A stretch of 64,000 nucleotides of DNA from Ananas comosus (lineage: Eukaryota > Streptophyta > Magnoliopsida > Poales > Bromeliaceae). The notes under the pieces are model-generated. The model was not told the DNA's origin. It saw only the letters and a list, made by a program, of their open reading frames with translations, and did no database searches. This document shows, in pieces, positions 10,932-22,592 of this stretch. Position 1 is the stretch's first letter. The number at the start of each line of letters is the position of its first letter. The stretch is taken from assembly GCF_001540865.1 (NCBI RefSeq), contig NC_033629.1:9518089-9582088 (forward strand). The letters are read 5' to 3'. The translations under genes and the position numbers were made by a program.

Positions 10932-13574
10932 TTAGATCACACTTATAGACAGTTTGGCCAGGTTGTGTGGCTGCGGCGGCGCGATGGTGAGCTCCAAATC
11001 ACTTCCCTCACTTGATAGAGACTCTGAAGAGGAATTATTTGGGTAATGTGTGTGATCTAAGGATAATTTGAGGAGATCAGGAGATGAGCTGGCCTCGAAC
11101 ATTGTGATCGTCCGATCCAAAAATTTGCCGACTCGAGGGGACTTCTTCGGTATGGCTTGATCTTTCGTGCCAGCAGACAAGTCCAACTGTGATAGAATAT
11201 CTTAATTTTGTCGGCTATTGCGAGGAAGGAAGCAGAAAAAAAAAAAAAAAAAAACAAGTAAAATATGCGCATACGCATTAGGTCAAGGACAACAATAGTG
11301 TATTTACCGTGAGCTTCGTCATTAGAGGCGAGATTGTGGAGGTTTCTAGACTTGGAGATGCAATCTGGGTCGATGCGACGAGAGTTGATCCCACGATCTG
11401 CAGATTAGTCGAGAAAATTTGTGCAGAGTTAGTTTGTTCGTATTGCAGAAAAGTTTTGAGATTATATGAAACTTATGCGGGAGGAATACCGAGTTCTGTT
11501 CCAGGTCAAGATGGCTGATCTCTTCCTTCGGAGAAATTGGTGGAGTTTCAGAGTTGACAGACTGAGGAAACAGAGAATAAGTATGAAAAATCGAACTAAC
11601 CGTAGAATTACTTGGAGAAAAAAACAAAAGAGCAATGGCAAAGTAAGTCCTTGAAACTTGGCACCGATTTCAGCTACGTCCTTAAGAGTTCCAATCTTAA
11701 CAACTAAGTTTACGATTGGTACACCCATTAGTTTACTATTTGGAAGAAAGACAATCCGCCAGCATCATCGTTATCGATGTGGAATGGTACGGTAAGCTAC
11801 ACTAGCAGCAAAACCTGATTACTAAATGAATTGTTAAAATCGGATTTAGGACAGATTTCAACTTGAAATATCAATTCAGAGGAAAAAGTAAAATCCAACA
11901 ACGCTAAAGTGCAAAGATCCATTCAAATAACGGATGATGTTGATTACTTGATCGTGAATCACGACATCGAAGAGGCTAGACCGGCGATTCTTCTTGCTAG
12001 GGTTGTTTTGCCTGAGGAAGTACTTCTGGGCGTGGCTGGCCACCTGCGTCGGAGTTCGTGTGGTCACGAAGTTCCTCGAGATCCCTCTCCAGTCGCCCTT
12101 GCCCAGCTTCTCCAGCCCGGCCAAGAATGTTCTATGTTCTTCCTCTGTCCATGGAACCCCTACGGAAAAGATACATCTTGATTCTCTAGACCCCCTTTGG
12201 AGAAACTTATATATGCTTCAAACTAATCATTGATGAAAACATGTTTAACAGATGCAGCAAATTAGCTTCGGAGTTCAAAGAGTCCAATAACATGCAGGGA
12301 ATATATAACATGATATTTAGGACGAATATATAATCGAACAAGTTTCACAAAGCAAATGTGCTACTTTAAGAAAGAAAAAAGGAACATTTTCCGAAATGAA
12401 AAAGGATATGAAGGACCATGCACAAGCATATTTTTACCAGTTATGAACATTTCAAAATGGACAGGAGAGCCAAATCACCACTTCAAGTACACCTGAACTT
12501 GTGCAAACATTTTGGTGTCATGTGATGGATAAAACGCATGAATAATGTTAAATTTCCAGAGCATATTTCCCTGATTCAATTACCACTTTGCGTAATATCA
12601 GATGCTGTGACATGAATGAACAGAGTTTCTACAATAAAATTAGAATTTACACTATTAATTGCTCAAAAAAAGGTTTGCAGATAAAAAAAGGAAGCAATAG
12701 AAAAAAAAAAAAAAAAGAAAAGAAGAGGAAATAAGCCATCTGAATTCAGGGAGTGCTTGGTTCCGCAGAAAATATCCCAGAAAACAACTTTCTGACTGAA
12801 AAAGTATTTTCCATTCGTTCGGTCCCTAGAAAAAGTAGTTTTTCTTTTTTCGAGAAAATGAAATTTGTGTAAAAGTGTTTTTCATAGAAAACTTTTTATC
12901 CGGAAAATAGTTTTTCGGGACACTTTGAGGAATCAAATGCCACATCAGAGTTACAATCTTGACATTACTTAGAAACGGATTTCTTATCGTTGCCGACGGA
13001 ATTTTCCTGCATTAAATCCTCCCGTCGCCAGTTCGGCATTCAGAGAAATCAGATAATTGAGAAAAGAAAATTCTGAGCAGTTGATTGTGTTGTAAGAAAA
13101 ATACATAGCCGTTGTGTCTTTCATCAATTTTTAGACGTAACAAAAAGTTATAAACACAATAAATAATTCATAAAAAAAAATACTTAAATTAGTCAATTGA
13201 TTATATGCTATAATTTTGTACATGACATTGAGAATGAATGTAAAAAAGGAAAAGAAAAAAGAAAAAAAAAAAGGGTCTTAATAATTGATTTCACCTCTCT
13301 TCCTCTCGTGGCTCCGCCGCCTCCGCCTCTGCCGCAGCGGCGAGGCGTCGACGATGCCGCAGTCGGAGTGGTAGCCGAGATGATCAAGGCCGTCGGCGGC
13401 GTGATCGACGGCGGGGGCTGCGGCGCCGGCTGCGGCGCCGGCGCCGGCGCCGGCGCAGGACGCGAGATTCCCCATGCTCGCGCTCTTCCGCATCACCTCG
13501 TCCTCGTCCTCCTCCCCTCCCCCTCCCCCTCCCTCGCCCCATATCCTCACCCCGAAGAGCTTCACCTCCGCCAT
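10932..13574 (-). CDS. SHAQKYF-type MYB repressor-like factor, 5 exons
   Basis: Exons on the - strand: 13574-13295, 12159-11948, 11796-11737, 11561-11490 and 11186-10932. They total 879 bases, about 292 residues, with every junction in phase and GT-AG. The protein starts [10 protein letters not shown] (a KLFGV motif, residues 5-9), then [10 protein letters not shown] and a Gly/Ala-rich linker. The single MYB repeat runs from VPWTEEEHR (residue 95) through KGDWRGISR to SHAQKYF (135-141), then NRRSSLF. The tail contains DLELTIAPP and ends LSISVI, like the family's conserved C-terminus. Relatives with this layout (KUA1, MYBD, MYBS3) bind I-box/TATCC-type DNA, often as repressors; this one lacks the N-terminal CCHC zinc knuckle of KUA1 and so resembles the MYBD type. 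Exons 1, 2 and 5 are secure. Exons 3 and 4 rest on splice sites and phase only. Exon 1 is extremely GC-rich compared with its surroundings. Confidence 0.88.
12160..13294 (-). other. MYB intron 1
   Basis: It has donor GTGAAA just after exon 1 and acceptor CCGTAG before exon 2. The sequence is AT-rich and holds no recognisable gene or complete mobile element, though the stretch around 12770-12920 (AAAAACTTTTTATCC and GGAAAATAGTTTTTC) has inverted-repeat character. Confidence 0.7.
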
Positions 13575-13961
13575 GGCCGTGCCCGAGGCCGAGCGCGAAT
13601 CTTGATGAATCCNTCTTCTCTTAATATGATGATTTTTTTTTTATTTTTAAATATATATATATATTATTATATATTTTTGGAGTCGTTGATTGGTTTAGCA
13701 ATAAGAGAGAGAGCGAACGGATTGGACGAAGAGGTCTACGGGTGGTAAAACATATATATAATGGATCGATTGCTCATACAAACAAACGCCCCTGGAATTA
13801 GGGTTTATTTACGATGAATGCCATTACAGTTGAGTTGAGGAACTGCTTGCGTAAGCATGACGTAAGGAGACGGCTAATTTTGCTCCCCTGTGCGAGAACA
13901 AGCGTCCCCGCGACACACTACTCTATATTTTCATCCGCCTTTTAATTAAAATAAAATAAAA

Positions 13962-13995
<34 letters not shown>

Positions 13996-14285
13996 GGCTA
14001 ATTTGCATAAAAAATCAACTAGTATTGAACTTTTGCAAAAGTAGACCATCTTTTTTTGTTTTTACAAATTCGATTCGATTTTTCAACAAACTGATCAAAA
14101 TATCTTTATATATTTTTCTCTCGTTCTTTTTTTTCTTTCTCTTTTCAGAGAGCGGCGGAGACCGAGACGGCCCGCTTCGATTTTGTCCGGCGCATTCTTA
14201 CCCTTGCTCGCGCTCTTCCGCATCACCTCGTCCCCTACACTACTCTATATTTTCATCCGCCTCTTTCTTAAAATAAAATAAAAAA

Positions 14286-14325
<40 letters not shown>
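13575..14325 (-). promoter_or_regulatory. MYB upstream region with local duplications
   Basis: This is the 5' flank of the MYB gene, containing one ambiguous base at 13613. A module of TACTCTATATTTTCATCCGCC plus an (ATT)n run occurs twice (about 13917-13995 and 14240-14323). Between them, 14205-14233 repeats 29 bases of the MYB first exon (13475-13503) in the same orientation. No TATA box or transcription start could be fixed. Confidence 0.55.
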
Positions 14326-14849
14326 ATTAATCTCCTACTGAATATTTGGTTTTGGCATCCAAAAATACAAAAAAAAAGGAGACGTTTGATCTTATTGCTC
14401 ATTTTTATTTAAAATATTTTTTTCATATATTTTAATCCGTGAATATTTTTTTTTCTTTTTTTTTCCCTAAGATACGTTCTAGTGAATTGATAAATAATAT
14501 TTCATTTAAGACAACTATACAAGCCAAAAAAAAATTTAAATTTTTTTTTATTGCCAAATAAATATCTTGGATGTAAAGATGGCGAGCAATTTAATTACCA
14601 TTCATTTCTACACTATTTTATATAAAAAATCTATTTAAAAAATAAAAATTGATAATAATACCAAACGAAACCTTAGCTCAAAACTCTTTTGCGCATCTAA
14701 TTAATAATAAAATGTATTTTGATCGCTCAATTGGCTATCAGATGAATGTCGAGATGTTCTTAGAATATTTTATCTATGAAGCTCTATCCAAGGATCGAGC
14801 TCTAGAAATAAGGTGCGGAAAATCAACAACTATTTATTAAGAAAAAACT
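14326..14849. other. AT-rich spacer
   Basis: Very AT-rich DNA with T and A runs. I see no gene, RNA or mobile-element end in it. Confidence 0.4.
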
Positions 14850-15200
14850 TAAAATATCGTTCCTATAGTTTCATACTTTTTTATTTTAATATCCTGCGAT
14901 TTAAGGCGTATCAATTTAGTACCCGTGATTTTATTTTTCTCTTTTCATTATTTCTTTTACTAATTTTTTTTGGTTAAATCAGTGACAAAGTTAAAAAACT
15001 AAAAGGTACTAAATTGAATACTCGATAAATCTATGTGGGGTATTTGAAGTTTTTTCTATATGATTTAACGAAATTTTAACGAAGAGGCTGATGAAAGGAG
15101 AAAAATGAAACCACACGATACTAAATTGATACACTTTAAATCACACGGTACTAAAGTGAGAAAGTGTGAAACCACATGGGTGATATTTAAAATTTAACAA
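14850..15200. mobile_element. Foldback MITE, TGTGGTTT family (1)
   Basis: The left arm reads as a stretch with ATAGTTTCATAC and TTTAAGGCGTATCAATTTAGTAC; the right arm has ACTAAATTGATACACTTTAAA and GAAACCACATGGG, its near reverse complement. It belongs to the same family as 15209-15794 and 58545-58897. Ends are approximate. Confidence 0.6.
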
Positions 15201-15208
15201 TAAAAAAG

Positions 15209-15794
15209 GATAAATTTCAAATACCCCCTTGTGGTTTCACATTTTCTCCCTTTAGTATCTTATGGTTTAAAGTGTATAAAGTTAACTCCTGTGGTTTCGC
15301 ACTTTCTCACTTTAGTACTCTATGGTTTAAAATGTATCAAGTTAGCATTCTGTGGTTTCATTTTTCTCTTTTTATTATTCATTTCACTAATTTTTTTCGT
15401 TAAATCAGTCACAAAGTTAAAATTAAAAGGTACTAAAGTAAATATTCGATAAACCTAGATAAGGTATCTGAAGTTTTTTGTATATAATTTAACGAAGTAT
15501 TAACGGAGGAAAAAAAATCAATGACAAAATTAAAACTAAAGGATACTAAGGTAAATATTCAATTAACCTAGATAGGATATCTGAAGTTTTTTGTATATAA
15601 TTTAACGAAATATTAATAGAGGAGTTGACGAAAGTGAAAAATGAAATCACATGATACTAAATTGATGCACTTTAAACCACAGAATACTAAAGTGAGAAAG
15701 TGCGAAACCACAACATACTAAATTGATATACTTTAAACCGCAGAATACTAACGTAAAAAAGTGCAAAATCATAGGAGTGGTATTTAAAGTTTTT
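15209..15794. mobile_element. Foldback MITE, TGTGGTTT family (2)
   Basis: The left end contains AAATTTCAAATACCCCCTTG and the right end GGTATTTAAAGTTTTTC, with paired tracts TGGTTTCGCACTTTCTCACT and AGTGAGAAAGTGCGAAACCA. The CTTTAGTA(T/C)T...GGTTTAAA module is repeated in tandem in the left arm. ATAAAAAA flanks both sides and could be most of a target duplication. Confidence 0.6.
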
Positions 15795-16336
15795 CATAAA
15801 AAATAAATAAACAGGTGGTAAGATCACCGACGTAGTGACCACATCACTATTTCTCGGCAAAATTATCCCTCCCACAAGCAACAACCGAAGATCCTGATCC
15901 CGTCCGTACGGACATTAGTTTCCGGGGCCACTGCAACCCCTCGCTCTAAAATTTTCTTACAAATTAACCCTCAAAATAGGGGTTAAATTTCGAGAATGCC
16001 ATCGAACTTTTATATATTGTAACCCAATTGTTTGGTAGCTAGAGCGAGTGACATCATTGGGAGTTTACATGTGGTTGATGTGTTTTAGGAGGAATTCTAT
16101 ACTATCACACTTGCACCGCGTTATTAATAATAAATCAATTACATTTTTTTAAAAAAATAAAAGTACAATAAAAATAATATTTTACAATCATAATAGAACA
16201 TATACCCCTAAAAGGATACATTTGATTGATTTGTTACGCTACGTCACCAATATATCCATTGCATACTAGAATTTTTCGTGTTTTAGAGTGTACGTATATA
16301 ATATTAATTAATAATTTTTGTATTATAGTGTAAATT
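15795..16336. other. Unclassified spacer
   Basis: Moderately AT-rich DNA with no exon-like or repeat-end sequence that I recognise. Confidence 0.35.
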
Positions 16337-16343
16337 ATATATT

Positions 16344-16393
<50 letters not shown>
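16337..16393. repeat. TA microsatellite
   Basis: Near-continuous TA dinucleotides directly abutting the left end of the MITE at 16394; a matching TA run lies on its right side at 16936-16976. Confidence 0.9.
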
Positions 16394-16396
<3 letters not shown>

Positions 16397-16932
16397 TGAG
16401 GCTACTATGCTATCGGAAGCACGGAGCCTTCCGTGCTTCCACCTCGTTTTCGATGTTGCGACTTTCGAATCGTCGATCGGCTCCGTTAAACTTGATTAGA
16501 GTATTTGGAGCACCTAGAAAATAAATTTTATATTTTCGATATTCATTTGCCTAGTGATCGAATGGGCTCAAAATCAACAAATTTCAATAGCCGTAGTGAG
16601 CTGTTTGTAAGTTTAACAGTGTAAAAATATTCAATCATGTGAAATTTTGATAGAAAATTATTTATACTATATAAACAAGATCAATATCTTTGATTTAAAA
16701 TTATAATGTCATATTATTACATTTTGTAAGATTTTTATTTTCAGCCGTTGATTTTGAGCCCCTTCATTCACTAGGCAAATGATATCGTAAAATCATAAAA
16801 TTTATTTTCTAGGTACTTCAAATACTCTAGATCAAGTTTAACGGAGCCAATCGACGATTCGAAAGTCGCAACATCGAAAAAAGGTGGAAGCACGGAAGGC
16901 TCCGTGCTTTCCGATAGCATAATAGCCGTCAA

Positions 16933-16935
<3 letters not shown>
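16394..16935. mobile_element. MULE-type MITE, 542 bp, in TA run
   Basis: Long inverted termini: the left end reads GAGTGAGGCTACTATGC and the right end GCATAATAGCCGTCAACTC. Inside, each arm has an AAGCACGGAGCC/GGCTCCGTGCTT pair and a CGACTTTCGAATCGTCGAT/ATCGACGATTCGAAAGTCG pair, giving arms of about 150 bp. The element is the same length (542 bp) as the copy at 18425-18966. It is flanked on both sides by TA runs, so its target duplication is hidden. Confidence 0.85.
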
Positions 16936-16982
<47 letters not shown>

Positions 16983-17124
16983 ATACTCTACCATGAGAAG
17001 GAATTTTTGGGTAAATTATGTGGAAGGATCCAGATCTTTTAGTCAGGTTTCAAATGGACTCCTCACTTCTAATTCTTGCAGTTATGTCCTTAATTTCTTC
17101 TAATTGTTTAATTGAATCATTGCC

Positions 17125-17735
17125 ATCTAAGGCCGACAAACTAGCTTGCTGTTCTTAAGCTTGTTCAACTCGAAATAAACTCGATATTGAATCACTGGTT
17201 TAATAAACGCTCGATATCTTAACGAGCCGAATATAAGCCGGAGTCAGCTCACTCGTGTTTGACTCGATATTGCTCGAATGCATATACTTTTATATATTAT
17301 TTTTATTGTATTTATATATACAATTACACATAAAAATTTTTACTGTTGAATTTTGGCCCAACAAAAATGTAAAGAGGCCCGTTTATTTGTAGGATTTCAA
17401 CTATTAGATCGAGATATATGTAACCGGTATTATTTTAGGATTCTATTTCACGTAAAAAAATTATAATAATAACTTTTAAAATTAATCAATTTGAGTTTTA
17501 AATTTGGAGCTGTAAATGATTTGAGTTGTAAACAAGCTAGTTCAGCCTGGTGAGCTAATCAAAGCTAATGAGCCAAACACAAGCTAGCTCGTTAAATTGC
17601 GATTTGATCACGACCTAAGCTTTTTCGATTCATCAGGAGCTCAGGCCGAACACGAGCTAGCCTCTAAAAATTTCAAGTCGATCTCTAGTTGGCCCCAGCT
17701 CGCTTGTTTCGGCTCGTTGACAGCCTTATTCCCAT
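17125..17735. repeat. CGAGC-rich dispersed element (copy 1)
   Basis: The left part has AAACTAGCTTGCTGTTC, CTCGAAATAAACTCGATATTG and AATAAACGCTCG; the right part has CACGAGCTAGCC and TCGGCTCGTTGACAGCC. The same vocabulary in the same order recurs at 19215-20480 (interrupted), 22015-22592 and 58280-58445. The arms are inverted repeats of each other. Boundaries are approximate. Confidence 0.5.
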
Positions 17736-17830
17736 TTTAACATTTTTAATTTAGATAAAACTTGCCACTTTAGTAACGACCTAGTATGGTTAAAGTTTAA
17801 ACACTGATTCTTACAAATCATATAATAAAT

Positions 17831-18353
17831 AGGGATAATTGCCTATATACCTCTCAAAACTTTAGAAATATCTCATTTATCTTTACTTCTTTTTTTTTTC
17901 GTTCCAATATATCTCTCATATGTTCCTCCGTTATTTCAAAATACCTCTAAAGTTATCATCCCTTAAGTTAACTTGGGTTAGACGTTAGTTAAATATCTAC
18001 TAGAGTTAAAAAAAAATCAAAATGCCTTTTTAACCTTAGCTTAAGGGCAAATAAGAAATGCTGATGATGATAGAAGAGTATATTTGAAAATATCAAAAAT
18101 CAAAATACTTTTTGTACTTCCCACTTAAGGACAAATAAGAAAAGTAGGTAACGGTGGAAGGGTATATTGGAAAGGGCAAAATAGTAATTTCATACAGATA
18201 ACAGTTATTGCTAATAGTTTATTAACAAAATTTAACTCTTGGGGTATATTTGAAATATGTTGGATTGTAAAAAGAGTATTTTCAATAATACCCTTCTAAA
18301 AGGGATAAATCAGAAAGTCGGAAACTTTTTTTAGGTATATAAGCAATTGCCAC
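17831..18353. mobile_element. hAT-type MITE, complete
   Basis: The ends are AGGGATAATTGCCTATATAC and GTATATAAGCAATTGCCAC, which are inverted. An exact 8-bp duplication, TAATAAAT, flanks the element (17823-17830 and 18354-18361), the length expected for hAT elements. It is non-coding; a truncated relative lies at 86-475. Confidence 0.75.
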
Positions 18354-18424
18354 TAATAAATATTTGTTTGCAGTATATTTTAGAAGCTACTTTATGCCTA
18401 GATAATAATAGATTCTCAAAATAC

Positions 18425-18966
18425 GAGTAGGCTACTATACTCTTACGAGTATAGAACCTTTCGTACTCATAAGTTATTTTTTATGTTGAAAATTTCGAAT
18501 GGACAATCTACACTGTTAAACATGATCTAGAATATTTAAAATTTTTAGAAAATAAATTTTGTAATTTTTGAAAATTATTATAAAGTTCATCAAGCAAGTA
18601 TAAAATGAACGGTCAAAATCGAACGACATCCTAAAAATGGATGATCGGATCCTTCAATTTAAGATCGGAGTTATTGATCTTACCTAGGTAGTGAATAGAA
18701 TTTTTTATCAAAAATTCAACCTATTCTGATTCTTTTATACCGTTAAACTAGCAAGTTTCCCATACCGGCTGTTAAAAATTTTCAATTTTGTGAGTTTTTG
18801 ATCGTAAAGTAAATGATATCGAAAAATTATAAAATTTGATTTCTAAAAGTTTTAAATGCTCTAAATAATGTTTAACGGTATGGATCGTCGATTAGGAAGC
18901 TCTATCATCGAAAAAATTTATGAGTACGAAGATAATCGTACTCATAAGAGTATAATAGCCGGACTC
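18425..18966. mobile_element. MULE-type MITE, 542 bp, 10-bp target duplication
   Basis: The ends are GAGTAGGCTACTATAC and GTATAATAGCCGGACTC, near inverted. The flanks are an exact direct repeat, CTCAAAATAC (18415-18424 and 18967-18976), in the 9-10 bp range typical of Mutator-like elements. This copy is outside a TA run and so classifies the whole family. Subterminal pairs include TACTCATAAG on both sides in inverted orientation. Confidence 0.88.
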
Positions 18967-19214
18967 CTCAAAATACATAATATCTTATACATAAACTAAA
19001 CTCTTCAGATATATTCACAAATGATGGTTATCGGGGTATATTATAATTTTTACATATTGATCGTCAAATTTTAGGTATATATGTTACATAAAATGTACGT
19101 ATTTCAGAAAATAAAAGTATATATGATTAGAGAATATGTAAAAACTCAAGATTAGGGACCTAACTGGAAATATTAGAAGGCTAGGAACTCAATTGAAATT
19201 ATTACAACAATTTG

Positions 19215-19260
19215 ATGCATGGTTTGTAGGGATTGGCAATCCAGCTCGCTGTTCGTGAGT

Positions 19261-19299
<39 letters not shown>

Positions 19300-20480
19300 A
19301 GCGATAGATAGCACGATGTTCGTGAGTGTTGATACCAAAAAAAATTAACACATGCCGATCTAACCCACGTATGAGGCAAAGAAATAAGGACACGTGGTAC
19401 ACCAGGAGTCGGCAATAAGACGTCTGAAGGTTAAGAGCGTTTAGGATGGAACGGTTGAGAAGTGTGGTGTAACTTCCATGAGAAGTGGGCCATAACTTTC
19501 ATGAGAAGTGGGGTGTAACTTTCAAGATCATGCCTACACCACTTCCCCCACTACTAAAAACCATTCAATATTGTAGGCTGAGAATATATTACTATAAATA
19601 GTAACTTCAAAGCCTGTAATAGGGGTCTTTCTCTCCCCTGAACGAGAAGATCACCGCATTTTCATATCTTTTCTTTTCTGTATTTACTGCTTTCCTACGA
19701 GTAGTTTTTAAGATAGATCTCTAGAGTCTGTGTGCCCCACGGGCACACTCTGTTGTAAACTATATTTTCAGAGTCTGTATGCCCTTCGGGCACACTCTGT
19801 TATAAACTATATTTTCAGAGTCTATATGTCCTTTGGGCACACTCTGTTTTATTAATATACAAAGGTATTCGGCTCTTTCAGCCGACCATACTTTGTGTTT
19901 TCATCTATTCGACTCTTTAGCCGACTCTAGTTTCTGTGCATTCTATACATTCGGCTCATCCAACCGAACGATTCTATAGTAGAGATTTCGAACCCGGCTG
20001 ATCCGATCCCTCATCAGCCGAATCGTTTGATCAATCGAAGGGCGCAAACTTCGAGGGTCATTATCCGAAGCCGTTTTCACCTCGACAGGCTCCCCGAGGA
20101 GGACCTTTGACCGCGTCGAGGGTCAGGGAAAATTTGGCTACGAACAGTGAGCGAGCTCATGTTCTCGAGATTGAATCGCTTGTTTATTAAACGAGCCGAA
20201 TACGAACTGAATTTTTTAATTTGTTTAAATAACGAACCGAATATGAACTGGGATTAGCCCGCTCATGTTCGACTCGATAACATCTCGAATATATATATTT
20301 TATATTCATATAATTTATAAAAATAAATAATTATATATATCAAATATAAATTTTTATTATTTGATTTTTAGTGTAATATAAAGATAAAACGAAACTCAAT
20401 TATAAAAAAACTCATTTCTATATTAATTTAATACTTGTATCAAAATCTAATGGCGTAAGATCAAAAAAAAATTTATTTTA
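19215..20480. repeat. CGAGC-rich element interrupted by solo LTR
   Basis: The left piece has GGCAATCCAGCTCGCTGTTCG, a tract of 37 T (19262-19298) and GTTCGTGAG. After the solo LTR the element resumes at 20147 with GTGAGCGAGCTCATG, GATTGAATCGCTTGTTTATT and GAGCCGAATACGAACTG, as in the copy at 22015. The LTR insertion therefore postdates it. The right end is unclear. Confidence 0.55.
19327..20146 (+). mobile_element. Solo LTR, 820 bp
   Basis: It begins TGTTGATACC and ends ACGAACA, with an exact 5-bp duplication GTGAG on each side (19322-19326 and 20147-20151). A TATA box (CTATAAATAG) lies near 19593. Three hairpin repeats spaced 47 bp apart follow at 19724, 19771 and 19818. It is related to the LTR at 48764-49611, sharing CACGTGGTACACCAGGAGTC. 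No internal domain remains, so it formed by LTR-LTR recombination. Orientation is taken from the TATA box. Confidence 0.88.
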
Positions 20481-20483
20481 TAT

Positions 20484-20540
20484 ATATATATATATATTAT
20501 ATATTATATTTATATAATATATATAATATATATATATATA
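20484..20540. repeat. TA-rich microsatellite
   Basis: TA dinucleotides with short interruptions, adjoining the MITE fragment on the right. Confidence 0.7.
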
Positions 20541-20662
20541 TATAAACTTTAAATGCCGCTAGATCAAGTCTAACGGACGCGATCGTCGATTTGAAAATTT
20601 CATCATCGAAAACGGCTGAGCAGCACGAAGGCCTCCGTGCTCCTGAGAGCACAGCAGCCTTG

Positions 20663-20665
<3 letters not shown>
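20541..20665. mobile_element. MULE-type MITE, right-arm fragment
   Basis: It matches only the right arm of the 542-bp family: TAGATCAAGTCTAACGG, then a CGATCGTCGATTTGAAA tract, then GCACGAAGGCCTCCGTGC and GAGAGCACAGCAGCC. The left arm is missing. A CT run (20660-20700) and a TA run follow. Confidence 0.65.
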
Positions 20666-20695
<30 letters not shown>

Positions 20696-20738
20696 CTCTC
20701 TTATATATATATATATATATATATAAATATATATATAT

Positions 20739-21281
20739 AGTAGGGCTACTATACATTATGAGTATTGGGCCCTTCGTACTCATAAGTTGTTTTTGATGAT
20801 GGAGCTTCCGAATCGACGATCCACTCCATTAAATATGATCTAGAGTATTTGAAATTTCTAGAAAATAGATTTCATAATTTTTTGAAATCATAATAAAGTC
20901 CATCAAGTAGGCATAAAATGAATGGTCAAAATCGAACGATATCTTAAAAATGGATGATCGGATCCTTCAATTTAAGATCAGAGTTATTGATCTTTATCTA
21001 GGTAGTGAATAGAATTTTTTATCAAAAATTCAATCTATTCGGATTCTTTTGCACGCGTTAAACTAGCAAGTATTTCATACCGGCCGTTAAAAATTGTCAA
21101 TTTTGTGAGCTTTTAATTTTAAGGTAAATGATGTCGAAAAATTATGAAATTTTATTTCTAGATGTTTCAAATGCTCTAGATAACGTTTAACAGTGTGGAT
21201 CGTCGATTCGGAAGCTCTATCATCGAAAATAACTTATAAGTACGAGGGCCATCATACTCATAATAGTATAGTAGCTGGACT
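20739..21281. mobile_element. MULE-type MITE, full copy in TA run
   Basis: The left end AGTAGGGCTACTATAC and right end GTATAGTAGCTGGACT are inverted. The body closely follows the 18425 copy (GAACGATATCTTAAAAATGG, then CTTCAATTTAAGATC). Both sides are TA runs. End positions are accurate to a few bases. Confidence 0.8.
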
Positions 21282-21289
21282 ATAATATA

Positions 21290-21317
21290 TATATATATAT
21301 TATTATATAGCATACTA

Positions 21318-21382
<65 letters not shown>
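21290..21382. repeat. Long TA microsatellite
   Basis: Almost pure TA over about 90 bp with a short interruption around ATAGCATACTA. Confidence 0.85.
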
Positions 21383-21385
<3 letters not shown>

Positions 21386-22014
21386 TTTCTATTTGAATTT
21401 TTTGGCTCGACAGTTGAACGAGTCAGCTCCTGTTCGGCTCATTTATGGAACGAGTCGAATACGGACCGATCCAGCTAACACGTGTTCGGCTCATTGACAC
21501 TCATTGATTAGGGACTCAGTTCAAAATCAAATAAAAGGTTAGGGACCTCATATGCAATTTGTCCAATTTTTGAGTTGAGCAATACTACATTTACAACCCC
21601 ATCACGAATGTATATCCTTCACTCCACCCATTAATTAGATGGGGTGTTAACTACCAGTCACATAATGTGACTAATGTGATTGGTGCACACACCCCACCCA
21701 TTGGATGGGTGGGGTATAATTTGTACACCCTGATGCGTGTACAAGAAGTTTTTTTCTTTTGAGTTATCTATTGGCTATTGCCGTCAAATTCATGTACCTA
21801 TCCGTTCCCATTTGTGGAGTTATTTGCGTCACTACCCACCTATCACTATTCTCAACTTTAAGGTCTCTCTCTCCCTTCCTGTTTATTGGATCGAGTAGGC
21901 CCTTCGAGGAAAACAATGGGATAAGTTGAAGAAGATTCTGCCACCTGATCTTAGGGGTGTAAACGAGCCGAACACGAGTGAGCTGGGGCCGGCTCGTGTT
22001 CGGCTCGTTATATA
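21383..22014. other. Spacer with CGAGC-element fragments
   Basis: It contains pieces of the CGAGC-rich family (around 21405-21490 and GGGGTGTAAACGAGCCGAAC at 21953-22013) between unclassified DNA. An internal inverted pair with CACCCCATCTAATT... and ...ATGGGTGGGGT lies around 21620-21720. No gene is seen. Confidence 0.4.
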
Positions 22015-22592
22015 AGGGTGGCAATCCAGCTTGCTATTCGCAAGCCAGCTCGTGACCGGCTCGAAATGAGCTCGAGATCGAATGGCTCGTTTAATAAATG
22101 AGCCGAATGCGAGCTGGCTAGTTAAAGTATCGAGTCGAAAAATTCAGCCGAACACGAGCTGGCCAACAAAGAATAAGTTAAAAAGACTAGATTGAATATA
22201 TATAAAAAATAAATTTATAAAATCATACCCATTAGATTTTGATCTAATAATTAAAATTTTACATATAAATGAGTCTTTTTATAATTGAGCTCGTCTTTAT
22301 ATTTTTATTTTGCTAAAAATTAAATAATAAAAATATATATTATATATAATTATTTATTTATATATATAAATATAAATTAAATAAATTATATAAATATAAA
22401 ATATATGTATTCGAGCCGTTATCGAGCCGAACACGAGCGAGCTGATTCCAACTCGTATTCGATTCGTTTATTAAACGAGTCAAAAAATTGAGCTTGTGTT
22501 TGACTCGTTCATTAAACGAGTGATTCGATCTCGAGTTCATTTCGAGCCGAACATGAGCTAGCTCGCGAACAGCGAGCTGGATTGCCACCCCT
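22015..22592. mobile_element. CGAGC-rich MITE, complete copy
   Basis: The inverted ends are AGGGTGGCAATCCAGCTTGC and GAGCTGGATTGCCACCCCT. Arms of about 150 bp carry GAGCTCGAGATCGAAT and its counterpart ATTCGATCTCGAGTTC inverted; the centre is AT-rich. The GGGTGGCAA terminus resembles hAT-type non-autonomous elements, but I could not find the 8-bp target duplication. Confidence 0.7.

Noticed and set aside
13197..13748. 183-codon + strand frame over the MYB first exon
   Set aside because: It is antisense to the well-supported first exon of the MYB gene and exists because that exon is very GC-rich. It shows no domain.
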